Origin: Aliiroseovarius sp. S1123 | GTDB taxonomy: Bacteria; Pseudomonadota; Alphaproteobacteria; Rhodobacterales; Rhodobacteraceae | DNA: 64,000 nucleotides | Direction of reading: 5' to 3' | NCBI RefSeq assembly: GCF_023015885.1 | Contig: NZ_JALKBE010000006.1 | Coordinates: 1-64,000, forward strand | In this document: in pieces, positions 1 through 10,646 of the stretch | How the letters are laid out: the number at the start of each line of letters is the position of its first letter | Numbering within the stretch: position 1 is the first letter of the stretch | Program-made: the position numbers and the translations under genes | Notes under the pieces: model-generated | Databases searched by the model: none | What the model saw: only the letters and a program-made list of their open reading frames with translations | What the model was told of the DNA's origin: nothing

Positions 1-57
1 CAAACAAAAGACACTCGAAACGCGACGCTTGCATCACCGCCACCACGCCGCATAATG

Positions 58-217
58 AAACCAACCAGATGAGCCAAACTCTCTATTAGTTTACGCAGCC
101 ATTGGTTCCAAAAACCCTGACGACGGACAGTTCGTCGTCCAGCATTCGTAATGACCCCAAATGTTCTGTCATAGACCGGCGCCCAACGGGCGTATGAGGT
201 TTTGACGGCATTGAGTT
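58..217 (-). pseudogene. N-terminal remnant of phosphatidylethanolamine N-methyltransferase (pmtA-like)
   Basis: Reading leftward from about 217, one frame gives AVKTSYARWAPVYDRTFG followed by an ITNAGRR stretch, which is the recognisable N-terminus of alphaproteobacterial PmtA-type phospholipid N-methyltransferases. The likeness stops near 120 and no S-adenosylmethionine-binding motif follows, so only about 30 codons survive. It lies just downstream of pssA in the same direction, where an enzyme that methylates PE to phosphatidylcholine would fit the pathway. The call rests on recalled family sequence; a truncated pmtA is inferred. Nothing recognisable is left in bases 1-57. Confidence 0.55.
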
Positions 218-225
218 CCAAGACA

Positions 226-981
226 CTATCCCTCGACAGGTTTTGATTTTCGTGAACAGCGGTATGCCCAAACAAGGCACGATGCGTAAACTAAGGTCAG
301 AAATGTCAGCGTAGCCCATAGGTAGGTCAGCAGGGCTGCGGCCAAAATCCCGGCCCCCAACAGGAAGAATTTGGCGTTGGCGCGATCCATGGCCATGTTT
401 TTAAATGAGTAGGTCGGAATACGACTGATCATCAGCAGACCAACCAAGCAGATGTACAAAGCAACAACGACCGGAGGGGTCAGAGGCATGTCTGCAACTG
501 CAAACGAGAAGACCATCGGCAACATCACCAAGACCGCTCCAGCAGGTGAGGGTACACCGACAAAAAACTCAGACGGCGTTGAACCCGTTTCCAAGCGACA
601 GCTGACATTGAAACGCGCAAGGCGCAAGACACAGCAAATTGCGTAGAACAATACAGCAATCCAGCCAGCACTTCGAAAGTCTTGAAAGGCCCAACTGTGC
701 AAGATCAGCACCGGAGCGACGCCAAAGTTAACAAAATCAGCCAGTGAATCGAGTTCAGCTCCTACAGCGGTTGCCCGGTTCAATAGACGCGCCAACCGAC
801 CGTCGAGACCATCAAGAACACAGGCTGCCAGAATAAGCTGAACAGCCAATTCAAAGTTGCCCTCATACCCAAATCGTATGGCGGTAAGCCCTGCGCAGAT
901 TGCGGCGATGGTAATGAGATTGGGCAACAGATAGATCAAGCGAATATCTGATTGCTTCTCACTATCCAAGGGCTCGGTCAC
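226..981 (-). CDS. pssA: CDP-diacylglycerol--serine O-phosphatidyltransferase
   Basis: This 251-residue integral membrane enzyme joins CDP-diacylglycerol and serine to form phosphatidylserine, the first committed step to phosphatidylethanolamine. The CDP-alcohol phosphotransferase signature is complete at residues 60-82 (DGRLAR, then Gly74, Asp78 and Asp82). About seven hydrophobic segments follow or surround it, as in the bacterial type II enzymes. It starts 3 bases after the stop of psd, so the two consecutive steps of PE synthesis are co-transcribed. Length is normal for the family. A broken pmtA-like gene follows. Confidence 0.93.
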   Translation of the reverse strand: MTEPLDSEKQSDIRLIYLLPNLITIAAICAGLTAIRFGYEGNFELAVQLILAACVLDGLDGRLARLLNRATAVGAELDSLADFVNFGVAPVLILHSWAFQDFRSAGWIAVLFYAICCVLRLARFNVSCRLETGSTPSEFFVGVPSPAGAVLVMLPMVFSFAVADMPLTPPVVVALYICLVGLLMISRIPTYSFKNMAMDRANAKFFLLGAGILAAALLTYLWATLTFLTLVYASCLVWAYRCSRKSKPVEG

Positions 982-984
982 TGA

Positions 985-1677
985 TCAATCCGCCCAGGCG
1001 GTGCGCGCGGGTTCAGTAGAGGCAAGATCTGCTAAAACGGTCTCACCTGCGATCATGGTTTGTCCTAGGTTGACCATTGGTTCTACCCCATCGGGCAAAT
1101 AGACATCCAACCGTGAGCCAAAGCGGATCAGGCCGAACCGCTCTCCGGTACGCAAGGTGGCACCTTTCGTCGTGAAGCAAACGATCCTTCGGGCGACCAG
1201 CCCCGCAATCTGCACCACGGCAATTTGGCGGCCGTCAGCCATCTCAATACAAAGGCTGTTGCGCTCGTTGTCAGCACTGGCTTTGTCCAGTGACGCATTG
1301 AAAAACTTGCCAGGACGATAGGCTATCGCTGCGACCTGACCCGCTATTGGGGCACGGTTCACATGGCAATTGAAGACACTCATAAACACGCTGACGCGGG
1401 TGAGAGCCGTATCAGGCATTCCAAGTTCGGCTGGCGGGACAGCTTTTTCGATGAGCGAGACGATGCCGTCAGCAGGACTGACGATCAGCCCATCGCGTGA
1501 AGGTGTGACGCGCACGGGATCCCGAAAAAAGTAGTAGCACCAAATCGTCAGCCCCACTCCAATCCACCCCAGAACGGACCAAATGAGAAAGAGGACGACC
1601 GTGATTGCGGCAAAGATGCCGACAAATTTGCGCCCCTCAGGATGCATTGGCTTTAGGAACGTGTCACGCATCTTCAT
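985..1677 (-). CDS. psd: phosphatidylserine decarboxylase proenzyme
   Basis: This 230-residue protein belongs to the short class of phosphatidylserine decarboxylases, which make phosphatidylethanolamine at the inner membrane. Self-cleavage should occur at Gly187-Ser188 in the RFGSRLD motif, turning Ser188 into the pyruvoyl cofactor. Asp70 (SPADG) and His105 (NCHVN) match the residues used for self-processing in the family. A hydrophobic hairpin at residues 18-50 anchors the protein. It is directly upstream of pssA. No strong ribosome-binding site is visible before the ATG at 1677, and ATG at 1671 is a possible alternative start. Confidence 0.93.
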   Translation of the reverse strand: MKMRDTFLKPMHPEGRKFVGIFAAITVVLFLIWSVLGWIGVGLTIWCYYFFRDPVRVTPSRDGLIVSPADGIVSLIEKAVPPAELGMPDTALTRVSVFMSVFNCHVNRAPIAGQVAAIAYRPGKFFNASLDKASADNERNSLCIEMADGRQIAVVQIAGLVARRIVCFTTKGATLRTGERFGLIRFGSRLDVYLPDGVEPMVNLGQTMIAGETVLADLASTEPARTAWAD

Positions 1678-1779
1678 GGGGGCAACCTGATCTGGTTTGA
1701 AACGACTCCTTCTATCGTCAAAGTGACAAAATTTGCAATGTTATAATCTGCAGTGTTTTAGGGTCAGGATCGAACGGTC

Positions 1780-1960
1780 TTAAATGTCCAAGCCTAGATC
1801 CACTGTCCGCGCCGAATGGGTCAGCACGCCGGACGAGATATAATCCACGCCCGTCGCAGTGATCGAGGCGATCCGATCCAATTTCACATTGCCGCTGGCG
1901 TCGGTTTTCAACCGGCCATCAACCATCACGACGGCCTCGCGCAACATATCATTATCCTCG
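1780..1960 (-). pseudogene. 3' fragment of a second nadC (quinolinate phosphoribosyltransferase)
   Basis: The last 59 codons of a nadC gene lie here. The tail (VDGRLKTDASGNV, then ATGVDY and THSARTVDLGLD) nearly repeats the C-terminus of the intact nadC at 56070-56918, with substitutions such as DI for DF at the end. The likeness begins at about 1960 (EDNDMLREAV); before it come about 50 unrelated bases and then the tRNA-Ala fragment. The NadC active-site barrel is absent, so it cannot be functional. The copies differ, so this looks like an old duplicate or an imported allele rather than a recent copy. Confidence 0.85.
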
Positions 1961-2007
1961 ATCATCCGCGCACGCAGCGGGCTCATCTTCCCCTGTGCCA
2001 TGCGAAC

Positions 2008-2060
2008 CTCGCCCATGGCATGCAAGAGGTCAGCGGTTCGACCCCGCTAGGCTCCACCAA
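2008..2060 (+). repeat. 53-bp direct repeat, 3' half of tRNA-Ala(GGC): left attachment-like site
   Basis: The sequence from ATGGCAT (anticodon loop, GGC) through the T-arm to the acceptor end AGGCTCCACCA is the 3' half of a tRNA-Ala. It is preceded by CTCGCCC, which cannot pair with the 3' side of the anticodon stem (GCAAG), so the tRNA is incomplete. An identical 53-bp copy in the same orientation is at 16701-16753. Repeated tRNA 3' ends are the usual footprint of tyrosine-recombinase integration. No intact tRNA-Ala is in this window. Confidence 0.8.
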
Positions 2061-2082
2061 TTCTCTTTCCCATATTAGATAA

Positions 2083-2263
2083 TAGTTTGAAGCGGTTACG
2101 TGGTATCCGTCTACCTTTCGCGCATTGTGTCACCAGCTTGCATGAAGTCCTGTGTCACTCGGATCTGGTGACAAATGTGGCGAAAGCCGTAAAGCAGACC
2201 TTCGAATTGATCGCAGCGAATGGTAGCTTCGAACCGACCTACACAGGCACCAGTCAGCGCTGG
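2083..2263 (+). pseudogene. 3' coding remnant of unknown gene
   Basis: An open stretch ending in a TGA at 2261-2263 encodes a plausible C-terminus (HSDLVTNVAKAV, then QTFELIAANGSFEP and TGTSQRW). It has no start codon with a ribosome-binding site and follows the tRNA fragment directly. I do not recognise the family. It may be the tail of a gene cut by the integration event, or a chance open frame. Confidence 0.3.
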
Positions 2264-2283
2264 TGAGAAGTAACTCAAGTAGC

Positions 2284-2568
2284 CTAGATGCCCTCAATCA
2301 CGCGCATATCGCGCAAGACACCCAAACGCGGCAATATCGCTTGATATGTCGGGTCTTCGTAAGCCCGAATTGCTGCGTCGGTGGAGGCGAACTCAATGAT
2401 GATCGAACGCTCGTTCTGACCCGCCTCGAAGGTCTTGACCGGCATACCTCTTGCGATGAAACGACCGCCCAACGCTTCTATCGCCTGTTTCGCGTCTGAT
2501 GCATAGGCTGCTAAGTTTCCTTCGGTTGGCGGGGATCTGTAGCAAACCACCAGATAACCTTTGCCCAT
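2284..2568 (-). CDS. DUF1330 family protein
   Basis: This 94-residue protein has the features of the DUF1330 family (ferredoxin-like alpha/beta barrel): an N-terminal strand GKGYLVV, a central GGRFIARGMPVKTFE segment and a C-terminal YQAILPLR-like stretch ending in a final strand. Members are of unknown function and resemble dimeric alpha/beta-barrel stress-response monooxygenase folds. The start at 2568 was chosen because AGAGGA lies 7-12 bases upstream and the homology begins there; the longer open frame upstream is not protein-like. It is a single gene among remnants. Confidence 0.8.
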   Translation of the reverse strand: MGKGYLVVCYRSPPTEGNLAAYASDAKQAIEALGGRFIARGMPVKTFEAGQNERSIIIEFASTDAAIRAYEDPTYQAILPRLGVLRDMRVIEGI

Positions 2569-2769
2569 AGCCAATCCTCTAACTCGAAATTCAAAATCAG
2601 CATTCCGAAAACGAAAAGTCAATGGCAGCTTCGGGCTCAAGGACGAAGCCGCTCTCGCGGCAATGGTGCTTGTGGCTGATGTTTCGCATTGTTCCTGACG
2701 TCGTGCATTTTGTGAACTGACGAACCTGTCTGACGATTGGGGTTTTCTCAGTCGACAGAGGAGGTTCCA

Positions 2770-2859
2770 ATGACAGAGGAGAGGACAACGCCGCTTCGGG
2801 AGCGGATGATAGAGGATATGCGCATTCGGGGTCTGGGGCGCCAATCTCGGTCAGTATAG
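2770..2859 (+). pseudogene. N-terminal remnant of a tyrosine recombinase/integrase
   Basis: Starting at the ATG at 2770 behind a GAGGAGG-type ribosome-binding site, 29 codons read MTEERTTPLRERMIEDMRIR and then end at a TAG. This resembles the start of the short integrases that travel with IS91-like elements (PLRERMIEDMxIRG). The catalytic domain is missing. The evidence is short but the motif is distinctive; this is a recognition from memory. Confidence 0.5.
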
Positions 2860-3114
2860 GATACCCCACGGCTTCTTTTTTAGCCCCAAGCCAAGTGGCT
2901 CTTGGCGCGCATGAATATTTTGAACAGAAAAGGTATTGAACAGATCTAATTGGCAGGCCACCGCCCTCATAAAACGCACAGCGGGAAATGTGCAGGACGA
3001 CCCGACTCGCAGCAAGCGACCACATCGATTAACGAGCAAAAAAAGTGCGTCTTGATTTGAATCATTGCCCGCCACCTGTTTGAGCCACCAAGCTATAAGC
3101 AGGAGGACACCACT
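2860..3114. other. intergenic region upstream of the synthetase-dehydrogenase operon
   Basis: This stretch separates the integrase remnant from the ATG at 3115. It holds a clear ribosome-binding site (AGGAGG about 3100-3106). I see no protein-like frame on either strand and no convincing promoter hexamers, operators or riboswitch. The promoter of the four-gene operon should lie here. Confidence 0.4.
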
Positions 3115-4850
<1,736 letters not shown>

Positions 4851-4854
<4 letters not shown>

Positions 4855-6845
4855 CCGCCAAGAAACCCAAACTGGACCACACCCATGTGCGGCGGCTGTT
4901 GCAGGACATGATCCGCATCCGCCGATTCGAAGACAAATGCGCCGAGCTGTATACGCAAGAAAAGATCCGCGGCTTCCTGCATCTCTATGACGGGGAAGAG
5001 GCCATCGCGGCGGGGATCATCCCGTGCCTGACCGCCGAAGATCGCGTCGTGGCCACCTACCGCGAACACGGCCATGCGCTGATGCGGGGCGTCTCGATGT
5101 CGTCTGTCATGACCGAGATGTACGGCAAGGCCGAAGGCTGCTCGGGCGGGCGTGGTGGCTCTATGCACCTTTTCGACGCCGCGACGAATTTCTATGGTGG
5201 CAATGCCATCGTAGGGGGCGGGCTTCCCTTGGCGGCGGGCTTGGCGCTGGCCGACCACATGCGGAGTGACCGCGCGGTCACGGCCTGTTTCTTCGGGGAA
5301 GGCGCCGTGGCCGAAGGCGAATTTCACGAGTCCATGAACCTCGCTGCCCTGTGGCAGCTTCCAGTTCTGTTCGTCTGCGAAAACAACGGCTACGCGATGG
5401 GCACCGCGCTAGAGCGTTCGGAATCTGAGACCGACATCAGCGCCAAGGCCGCCGCCTATGGCGTCGAAGCACGCGTGGTGGACGGCATGGATGTCGTTGC
5501 GGTCGAGGCCGCAGCGATGCAGGCGCTGGACCACATTCGAAGCACCGGACAGCCCGTTTTTCTGGAATGCCGCACCTATCGCTTCCGACCGCATTCGATG
5601 TTCGATGCCCAGCTTTACCGCGACAAGGACGAGGTCGAAACATGGCGCGCAAAAGGACCCATCGTCCGCTTCCAGACGTGGCTTTTGGTCAACGGATTGA
5701 TCCACGAAGATGAGATTGCCGCGATCGAAGCAGAGGTGGCGGCGGAAATCGACGAAGCCGTCGCGTTCGCCGAAGCCGGCACGTGGGAGCCTGTCGACAC
5801 GCTGACCAAGGATGTCATGGCGCCCTCGGCACCTCCGCCAGAAGTCACGATGCCCTCTGGAGCTCTGGTCGAAACCACCTACCGCGAAGCCGTCCGCACC
5901 GCGATTTCGGACGCCATGGCGCGCGACGACCGTGTCTTTTTGATGGGCGAGGATGTGGGCGCCTATGGCGGCTGCTACGCGGTGTCGAAGGGGCTGATGA
6001 AGGTGTTCGGCCCGGATCGCATCCGCGACACGCCCCTGTCAGAATCCGGGTTCACCGGGGCCGGGATTGGCGCGGCCTGCGCGGGGATGCGCCCCATCGT
6101 GGAGCTGATGACGGTCAACTTCAGCCTATTGGCGCTGGACCAGATCCTGAACACTGCGGCGACCCTGCGCCATATGTCCGGAGGGCAGTTCGACGTACCG
6201 GTGGTCATTCGGATGGCGACCGGGGCGGGCAAGCAGCTTGCCGCGCAGCATTCGCACAGCCTTGAAGGCTGGTACGCCCATATCCCGGGGCTGAAGGTGC
6301 TCGCCCCAGCCACGCTGGAAGATGCGCGCGGGATGTTGTGGACGGCGTTGCAGGACCCCGATCCTGTGCTGATCTTCGAGAACGTGATGCTGTACAACAG
6401 GTCTGGCAAGATCGACACGAACGCTGGCCCCGTCGACATTTCGCGGGCCGCAATCCGCAGGCCGGGCAACGACGTGACGTTGATCACCTATGGCGGTTCG
6501 CTTTACAAAACACTCGATGCGGCCGAGGCACTTGCCGGCGAAGGGATAGACGCCGAGGTAATCGACCTGCGGTCTCTGCGACCTTTGGATGATGAGACCA
6601 TCATGGCATCCGTTGCCCGCACCCGCCGCGCGGTCATCGTGGACGAGGGCTGGCGCAGCGGCTCGCTGGCGGCAGAAATCTCGGCGCGGATCACAGAGCA
6701 GGTATTCTGGACGCTGGATGCGCCGGTTGGGCGGGTCTGCGCCGCCGAAGTGCCAATCCCCTATCCGAAACACCTAGAGGATGCCTCGATCCCGCAGGTG
6801 CCCGTGATTGTCGCGGCGGTGAAGGCAACCATGGGGCGCGAGTGA
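4851..6845 (+). CDS. 2-oxoacid dehydrogenase E1, fused alpha and beta subunits
   Basis: This 664-residue protein joins the two subunits of a thiamine-diphosphate 2-oxoacid (pyruvate/acetoin type) dehydrogenase. Residues 1-330 are E1-alpha, with GSMHLFD and the ThDP/Mg motif [15 protein letters not shown] followed by ENN. Residues 340-664 are E1-beta ([26 protein letters not shown], and a C-terminal transketolase domain). E1-alpha and E1-beta are usually separate genes. It would decarboxylate a 2-oxoacid and pass the acyl group to the lipoyl arm of the E2 encoded next. Substrate cannot be read from the sequence; pyruvate, acetoin or a branched 2-oxoacid are possible. No E3 gene is nearby. Confidence 0.9.
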
Positions 6846-6846
6846 T

Positions 6847-8013
6847 ATGGCTATTTTTCGGATGCCATCACTGGGCGCGGACATGGAAGCGGGAACATTG
6901 GTCGAATGGCTAATAAAGCCAGGAGACGAGGTGCGCCGGGGCGATGTCGTGGCCGTTGTCGAAACACAGAAAGGGGCAATCGAGATCGAAAGCTTCGAGG
7001 CTGGGATCGTAACGGAATTGATTGCAAGCGTCGGGCAAACCGTACCGGTTGGCCAAGAACTGGCCTGGATTGGTGCAGAGGAGCCACCAACAGTCGAGGC
7101 CGTACCCGAACCGAGCTCCAAGCAACCAAGTGTAGCTGTTGCAAGCAAACTCTCCGCGCCAAAGGTCACCGCAGGCCCACCCAGATCGCTGACAAGTATC
7201 GGTGCAAGCCCTGCAGCCCGCCGTGCAGCACATAAGTTGGGAATAGACCTCTCTACCCTACAAGGTAGCGGCCCTGGCGGAGCAATCGTTCTCGCCGATG
7301 TCGAAGCAAGCGAGAAACCGAAGAATATAGCCAAGACAACTGAAGGCGGTCTTTCAGAAATGCGCAAAGCCGTTGCCGCAGCCATGGTGCGTTCAAAACG
7401 CGAAATACCCCATTTTTCCGCCTCGCATACGATCGAGACACAGGGCGTCTCGGACTGGCTTGCTGCCCGAAATTCAGACCGCCCCCCTTCCGAACGGGTG
7501 TTGTTGGGTGCTGTGCTCGTGAAAGCCGCCGCCCTTGCCGCGCGCTCGGTCAAAACGTTGAACGGCCATTTCACCGATGGCGCTTTTGTCCCGTCGGACG
7601 AGATCAACACAGGTGTGGCCATTTCATTGCGCGGTGGAGGACTGATTGCACCGGCGCTGCACCGGACCGACACCATGTCGCTTGATGATGTCATGGCCGG
7701 GATGCGTGACCTCGTCACCCGGGCGCGGAGCGGACGGTTGCGCGGTTCAGAAATGACCCGTGGGACACTGACAGTGTCGAGCCTAGGCGAAAATGGTGCC
7801 GAGCAAATGACGGGTGTAATTTTCCCTCCACAGGTTGCACTTCTGACGGTCGGCGCCCCCCAGGTCCGGCCATGGGTGGTGGGGGACGCGATCATACCCC
7901 GTGAAGTGACGAATTTTGTACTCTCGGCCGACCACCGTGTCTGCGACGGGCTGCAAGCATCGAAATATCTGACTGTGTTGGCTGAAAAGCTTTCAAGACC
8001 GGAGGAATTATGA
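6847..8013 (+). CDS. 2-oxoacid dehydrogenase E2, lipoyl acyltransferase
   Basis: The 388-residue E2 has the full domain order. A lipoyl domain covers residues 1-78 with the lipoylated Lys42 in ETQKGAIEIE. A peripheral-subunit-binding domain lies near 120-150 (SPAARRAAHKLGIDL, GSGPGGAI). A catalytic acyltransferase domain follows from about 170, ending in the active-site motif DHRVCDG. The family moves an acyl group from dihydrolipoyl-lysine to CoA. It begins one base after the E1 stop and overlaps the ACP gene by ATGA. Coupling to an ACP suggests the acyl group could be handed to phosphopantetheine on a carrier; this is inference. Base composition is somewhat less GC-biased than E1. Confidence 0.9.
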   Translation: MAIFRMPSLGADMEAGTLVEWLIKPGDEVRRGDVVAVVETQKGAIEIESFEAGIVTELIASVGQTVPVGQELAWIGAEEPPTVEAVPEPSSKQPSVAVASKLSAPKVTAGPPRSLTSIGASPAARRAAHKLGIDLSTLQGSGPGGAIVLADVEASEKPKNIAKTTEGGLSEMRKAVAAAMVRSKREIPHFSASHTIETQGVSDWLAARNSDRPPSERVLLGAVLVKAAALAARSVKTLNGHFTDGAFVPSDEINTGVAISLRGGGLIAPALHRTDTMSLDDVMAGMRDLVTRARSGRLRGSEMTRGTLTVSSLGENGAEQMTGVIFPPQVALLTVGAPQVRPWVVGDAIIPREVTNFVLSADHRVCDGLQASKYLTVLAEKLSRPEEL

Positions 8014-8258
8014 ACGACAGTGAAATCAGAGATATCGTCCTGAGTGAAATCCACAAGGTTGCACCAGATATCGATCCCGCCGACGTGTCCGATGATGACC
8101 ATCTTCAGGATGATCTGGAGCTGGATTCGATGGATATCTTATCCCTCGTCACAGCTTTACACGAACGCCTAGGCATATCGATCCCCGAAGCTGAGTATCC
8201 AGAGATCGATACCCCTGCCAAGGCTGTTCGATACCTCGCTGGCAAGATCACCGGATAA
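8010..8258 (+). CDS. acyl carrier protein
   Basis: This acidic 82-residue protein has the four-helix acyl carrier pattern with the phosphopantetheine attachment serine at residue 40 (ELDSMDILSLV). It is not the housekeeping AcpP, which has a different sequence (DSLD or DSLDTVE) and normally sits between fabG and fabF. Its ATGA overlap with the E2 gene and position as last gene of the synthetase-E1-E2 operon suggest it carries an acyl group made or used by that complex. A phosphopantetheinyl transferase is not in the window. Confidence 0.88.
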   Translation: MNDSEIRDIVLSEIHKVAPDIDPADVSDDDHLQDDLELDSMDILSLVTALHERLGISIPEAEYPEIDTPAKAVRYLAGKITG

Positions 8259-8458
8259 GACGTAGTACCATATTTCCAGAGACGCGGACAAAGACGCGAC
8301 TTGTGGTGAAGGTCTGAAATCCGCTCTAATTGCTTGCGCATGCCGGGTATGGTGGCACCCCGGCTCCATCTCCCTGCCCACCGGAGGGTGCACGGAGCGC
8401 CCGGCGACTTGCGCCAGCTATCTACCCGGCTCCTGCGGGCCTCCTGGGCGTCTCTCCG
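8259..8458. other. non-coding stretch after the ACP gene
   Basis: Between the ACP stop and the integrase remnant no frame looks like protein on either strand. GC-rich partial inverted repeats occur around 8340-8420 but none is followed by a T-run, so I do not call a terminator. Confidence 0.3.
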
Positions 8459-8840
8459 TCAGGCGCCGCTCTTGACCTGATAAAGACGATCCAGCACCTC
8501 AGCCCCACCTCGACGCCTTGCGCCTGTAGAGTGGAGACAAAACTGTGCCGCGCTGAATGGTGAGTGGCGTAACGGACCCGAGCGGCTTTGAAAGCCGGTC
8601 GCCAATAACGCTTGAGGAAATTTGAGTAGAGCACCGGCCCACCGCCACCTTGGCGGGGCAGGGGCCATTGCTGAGCGACACCGGGCCCCGGGAACACGCG
8701 GTAGAGCTTGCCGTCCAGACGCGGGTAGCCGCCAAGCAAGAGGTCAGTATTTGGAAGGGCAGAAAGCGGTTGTTCGCCGCGACCATTCCCAAGGTCAGCT
8801 TTGCAGGTCGGGAGGGCTCGGCGGTGCCGTCTGGCAAGGC
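8459..8840 (-). pseudogene. degraded tyrosine recombinase (integrase) catalytic domain
   Basis: A leftward frame carries THHSARHSFVSTLQAQGVEVG, the His-x-x-Arg box of phage-type integrases. Before it is a plausible stretch (YSNFLKRYWRPAFKAA). The next residues jump out of frame, and another frame supplies a typical integrase end (EVLDRLYQVKSG) with stop at 8459, so the section with the second conserved His and catalytic Tyr is deleted. The N-terminal half is also unreadable. It lies between the two tRNA-Ala repeats, consistent with the dead integrase of that element. Confidence 0.7.
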
Positions 8841-8925
8841 TGTCGTAGTCGAAAGCTGACGCGGAACGTGGCAGCCAGATCCCCTCTAATCCAAGCTTCA
8901 TACTGTGAGGTAAACTATGGCCGCT

Positions 8926-9612
8926 TCAAAATCGAGCCGGCGATAACCCCGCGTGAAACCAGTTGAGAAAGGTGACCACCGAGTAGACCGGGCAGCCAGT
9001 GGATTTAGTGATGTCTGCCGCATAGGGCGCCATGTTGGTGCATTCCAGAACGATTGCTTTGACCTTTGGTGCGGCTTGAAGAAGCGATGTTGCAGCCCAG
9101 ATCATCTCGTCTCGGCAGGCCGCGTAGTCCATTTCCTTTCGATCTTCGAACACGGCACTGGCAAAGGCACCCTCTCTTGGCAAGCCTTCCATAGCCGTAT
9201 CCGGCCGCGCACCTGCCGCGCGAAGATGTGCGTCGCTAAGGCTATCTTTCGAGATGGTCAAAACACCGGCTTCTTGGCCCGACGGAAGCAGGGTTTCAAT
9301 CATCGCTAATTGCATCAGGGGGGAACTGGCAAACGGCACACCCAATGCTGACTTGAGATCATCCTGTAGAAGAGAAAGAAAGCCGCAGGAGGTCGCGATT
9401 CCAGTGCAACCTTCAGCGATAAGCGAACGACCTGCATCAACAAAGTCGCCCAGAATTTTCCGCGGGTCGTCCAGCACCACCTTTCCCGCACTTGCTCCGG
9501 GCACGGTGTGAAAGCGCACGGGAAACCCCCATGTCCCCGGGTTTCCAATATCGCCCAACGGGCGCGGAAATTGCGTTTCAAGCATCAAGACGCCAAGGCT
9601 TGGCTGGTTCAT
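8926..9612 (-). CDS. aspartate/glutamate racemase family protein
   Basis: This 228-residue protein belongs to the cofactor-independent Asp/Glu/hydantoin racemase superfamily. The paired active-site cysteines are visible as Cys76 (ATSCGF) and Cys191 (LECTNM), one in each of the two alpha/beta lobes. The family includes racemases, maleate isomerase and arylmalonate decarboxylase; two cysteines favour a racemase. It overlaps the stop/start with the upstream LysR gene by 4 bases and diverges from a D-amino-acid-dehydrogenase-like flavoprotein, so a role in interconverting amino-acid enantiomers before oxidation fits. The exact substrate is unknown. Confidence 0.8.
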   Translation of the reverse strand: MNQPSLGVLMLETQFPRPLGDIGNPGTWGFPVRFHTVPGASAGKVVLDDPRKILGDFVDAGRSLIAEGCTGIATSCGFLSLLQDDLKSALGVPFASSPLMQLAMIETLLPSGQEAGVLTISKDSLSDAHLRAAGARPDTAMEGLPREGAFASAVFEDRKEMDYAACRDEMIWAATSLLQAAPKVKAIVLECTNMAPYAADITKSTGCPVYSVVTFLNWFHAGLSPARF

Positions 9613-10559
9613 GTTTTTTCGCTTTTACTCATTGCCCCAATCGGTGCACCGGTTGCCGAATAGGGTTCCAGTTCTTCAAGGAGATAGGCCAGAAATTCCT
9701 TTCCCACCAGTGACAGGGGGCGTGTGGCGGATGTTACGATCGCCATGTCCATGGTGATCTGTGGTTCGAACCTACGTGCCACAAATCGATCATCATAGTC
9801 GAACTCAAGGCCAAAACGGTCAAGCAGGGCTACACCCATCCCTTCTTTGACGAAGCTCAGAAGGTTCTTGAAGAGATGCGAATGAACGCGCGTCCTTAGC
9901 GGAACTTCAGCCGCCTCGAACACGTTTCTAAGTCGCCGCGACGTGATGTGCTCTGGCCCCATAACGATGAAAGATTCATCGCGCAGCAAGTCCGGCGTCA
10001 GAACCTCGTGGCGCGCCAGCGGATTGTCCTTGTGCAAGGCGATTTTGGTTTCGATATGAAGCGGATACACTGTGAGCGCATCATAGAGCATTGGCATTTC
10101 GCATATGCCGATTTCAAACAGTCCAGACAGAACCCACTCCTGAATTTTCGAGCTGTACTGCGACTGGAACGAGATATTCATGTCCGGCCGTGTCTTGGAA
10201 AACTCTGCGATCAGCTTGGGCATGAATCCAAAGGACATAGAGTGCTGAGACGCCACTTGAAGGTGCCCTGCTTGCTTGTTCTGTAGGTCCACGACTGCCT
10301 GTGTTACATGGTCAAGCCCCCGGACAACGGTGTCGATTTCACGGTGCAGCAATTCAGCTTCCGGTGTGGGAACAAGCCGTCCGTGCAGACGCTCAAAAAG
10401 CTTCAGCCCGGTTTGACGCTCAAGTTCGGCAAGCAGGTTAGATATCCCCGGCTGCGAGATGCCCAGCGCATCGGCTGCTCCGGTCACGGTGCCGGTGTCT
10501 ACTATCGCGTGGAAGGCTTGTAACTGTCTGAATCTGAGTTTCATTCCTCTTTCTATCAT
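9609..10559 (-). CDS. LysR family transcriptional regulator
   Basis: The N-terminus carries the LysR winged helix-turn-helix (RFRQLQAFHAIVDTGTVTGA, then ADALGISQPGISNLLAELE), followed by a two-lobe effector domain. Total length of 316 residues (311 from the internal Met) is normal. Start is uncertain: ATG at 10559 has little ribosome-binding sequence, while ATG at 10544 has AGAGGA immediately before it. It is transcribed divergently from the flavoprotein/TRAP operon and is coupled to the racemase gene; LysR proteins usually activate the divergent operon with an amino acid or related metabolite as co-inducer. Confidence 0.92.
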   Translation of the reverse strand: MIERGMKLRFRQLQAFHAIVDTGTVTGAADALGISQPGISNLLAELERQTGLKLFERLHGRLVPTPEAELLHREIDTVVRGLDHVTQAVVDLQNKQAGHLQVASQHSMSFGFMPKLIAEFSKTRPDMNISFQSQYSSKIQEWVLSGLFEIGICEMPMLYDALTVYPLHIETKIALHKDNPLARHEVLTPDLLRDESFIVMGPEHITSRRLRNVFEAAEVPLRTRVHSHLFKNLLSFVKEGMGVALLDRFGLEFDYDDRFVARRFEPQITMDMAIVTSATRPLSLVGKEFLAYLLEELEPYSATGAPIGAMSKSEKT

Positions 10560-10573
10560 TTTTTATGATATAC

Positions 10574-10609
10574 CTGCCATAAATTAATATTGGAAATGAT
10601 ATTTGGCAG
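10574..10609. promoter_or_regulatory. candidate LysR operator in the divergent promoter region
   Basis: The 36-bp interval begins CTGCCA and ends TGGCAG, perfect 6-bp arms (10574-10579 and 10604-10609) with further partial symmetry (TAAAT against ATATT). The AT-rich centre lies between the divergent LysR and flavoprotein genes. It is a candidate operator for the neighbouring LysR protein; spacing and symmetry fit but no binding evidence exists. Confidence 0.4.
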
Positions 10610-10646
10610 CTGCGAGACTGTTGTCCTTAAAGAGGAGCATGATCGA

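Noticed and set aside
86-319. Leftward open frame of 77 codons overlapping the end of pssA
   Set aside because: It overlaps pssA out of frame and has no motif; the pmtA remnant is in another frame of the same interval.
2597-3075. Leftward open frames upstream of the DUF1330 gene
   Set aside because: Composition is not protein-like, there are no ribosome-binding sites, and they cover the integrase remnant on the other strand.
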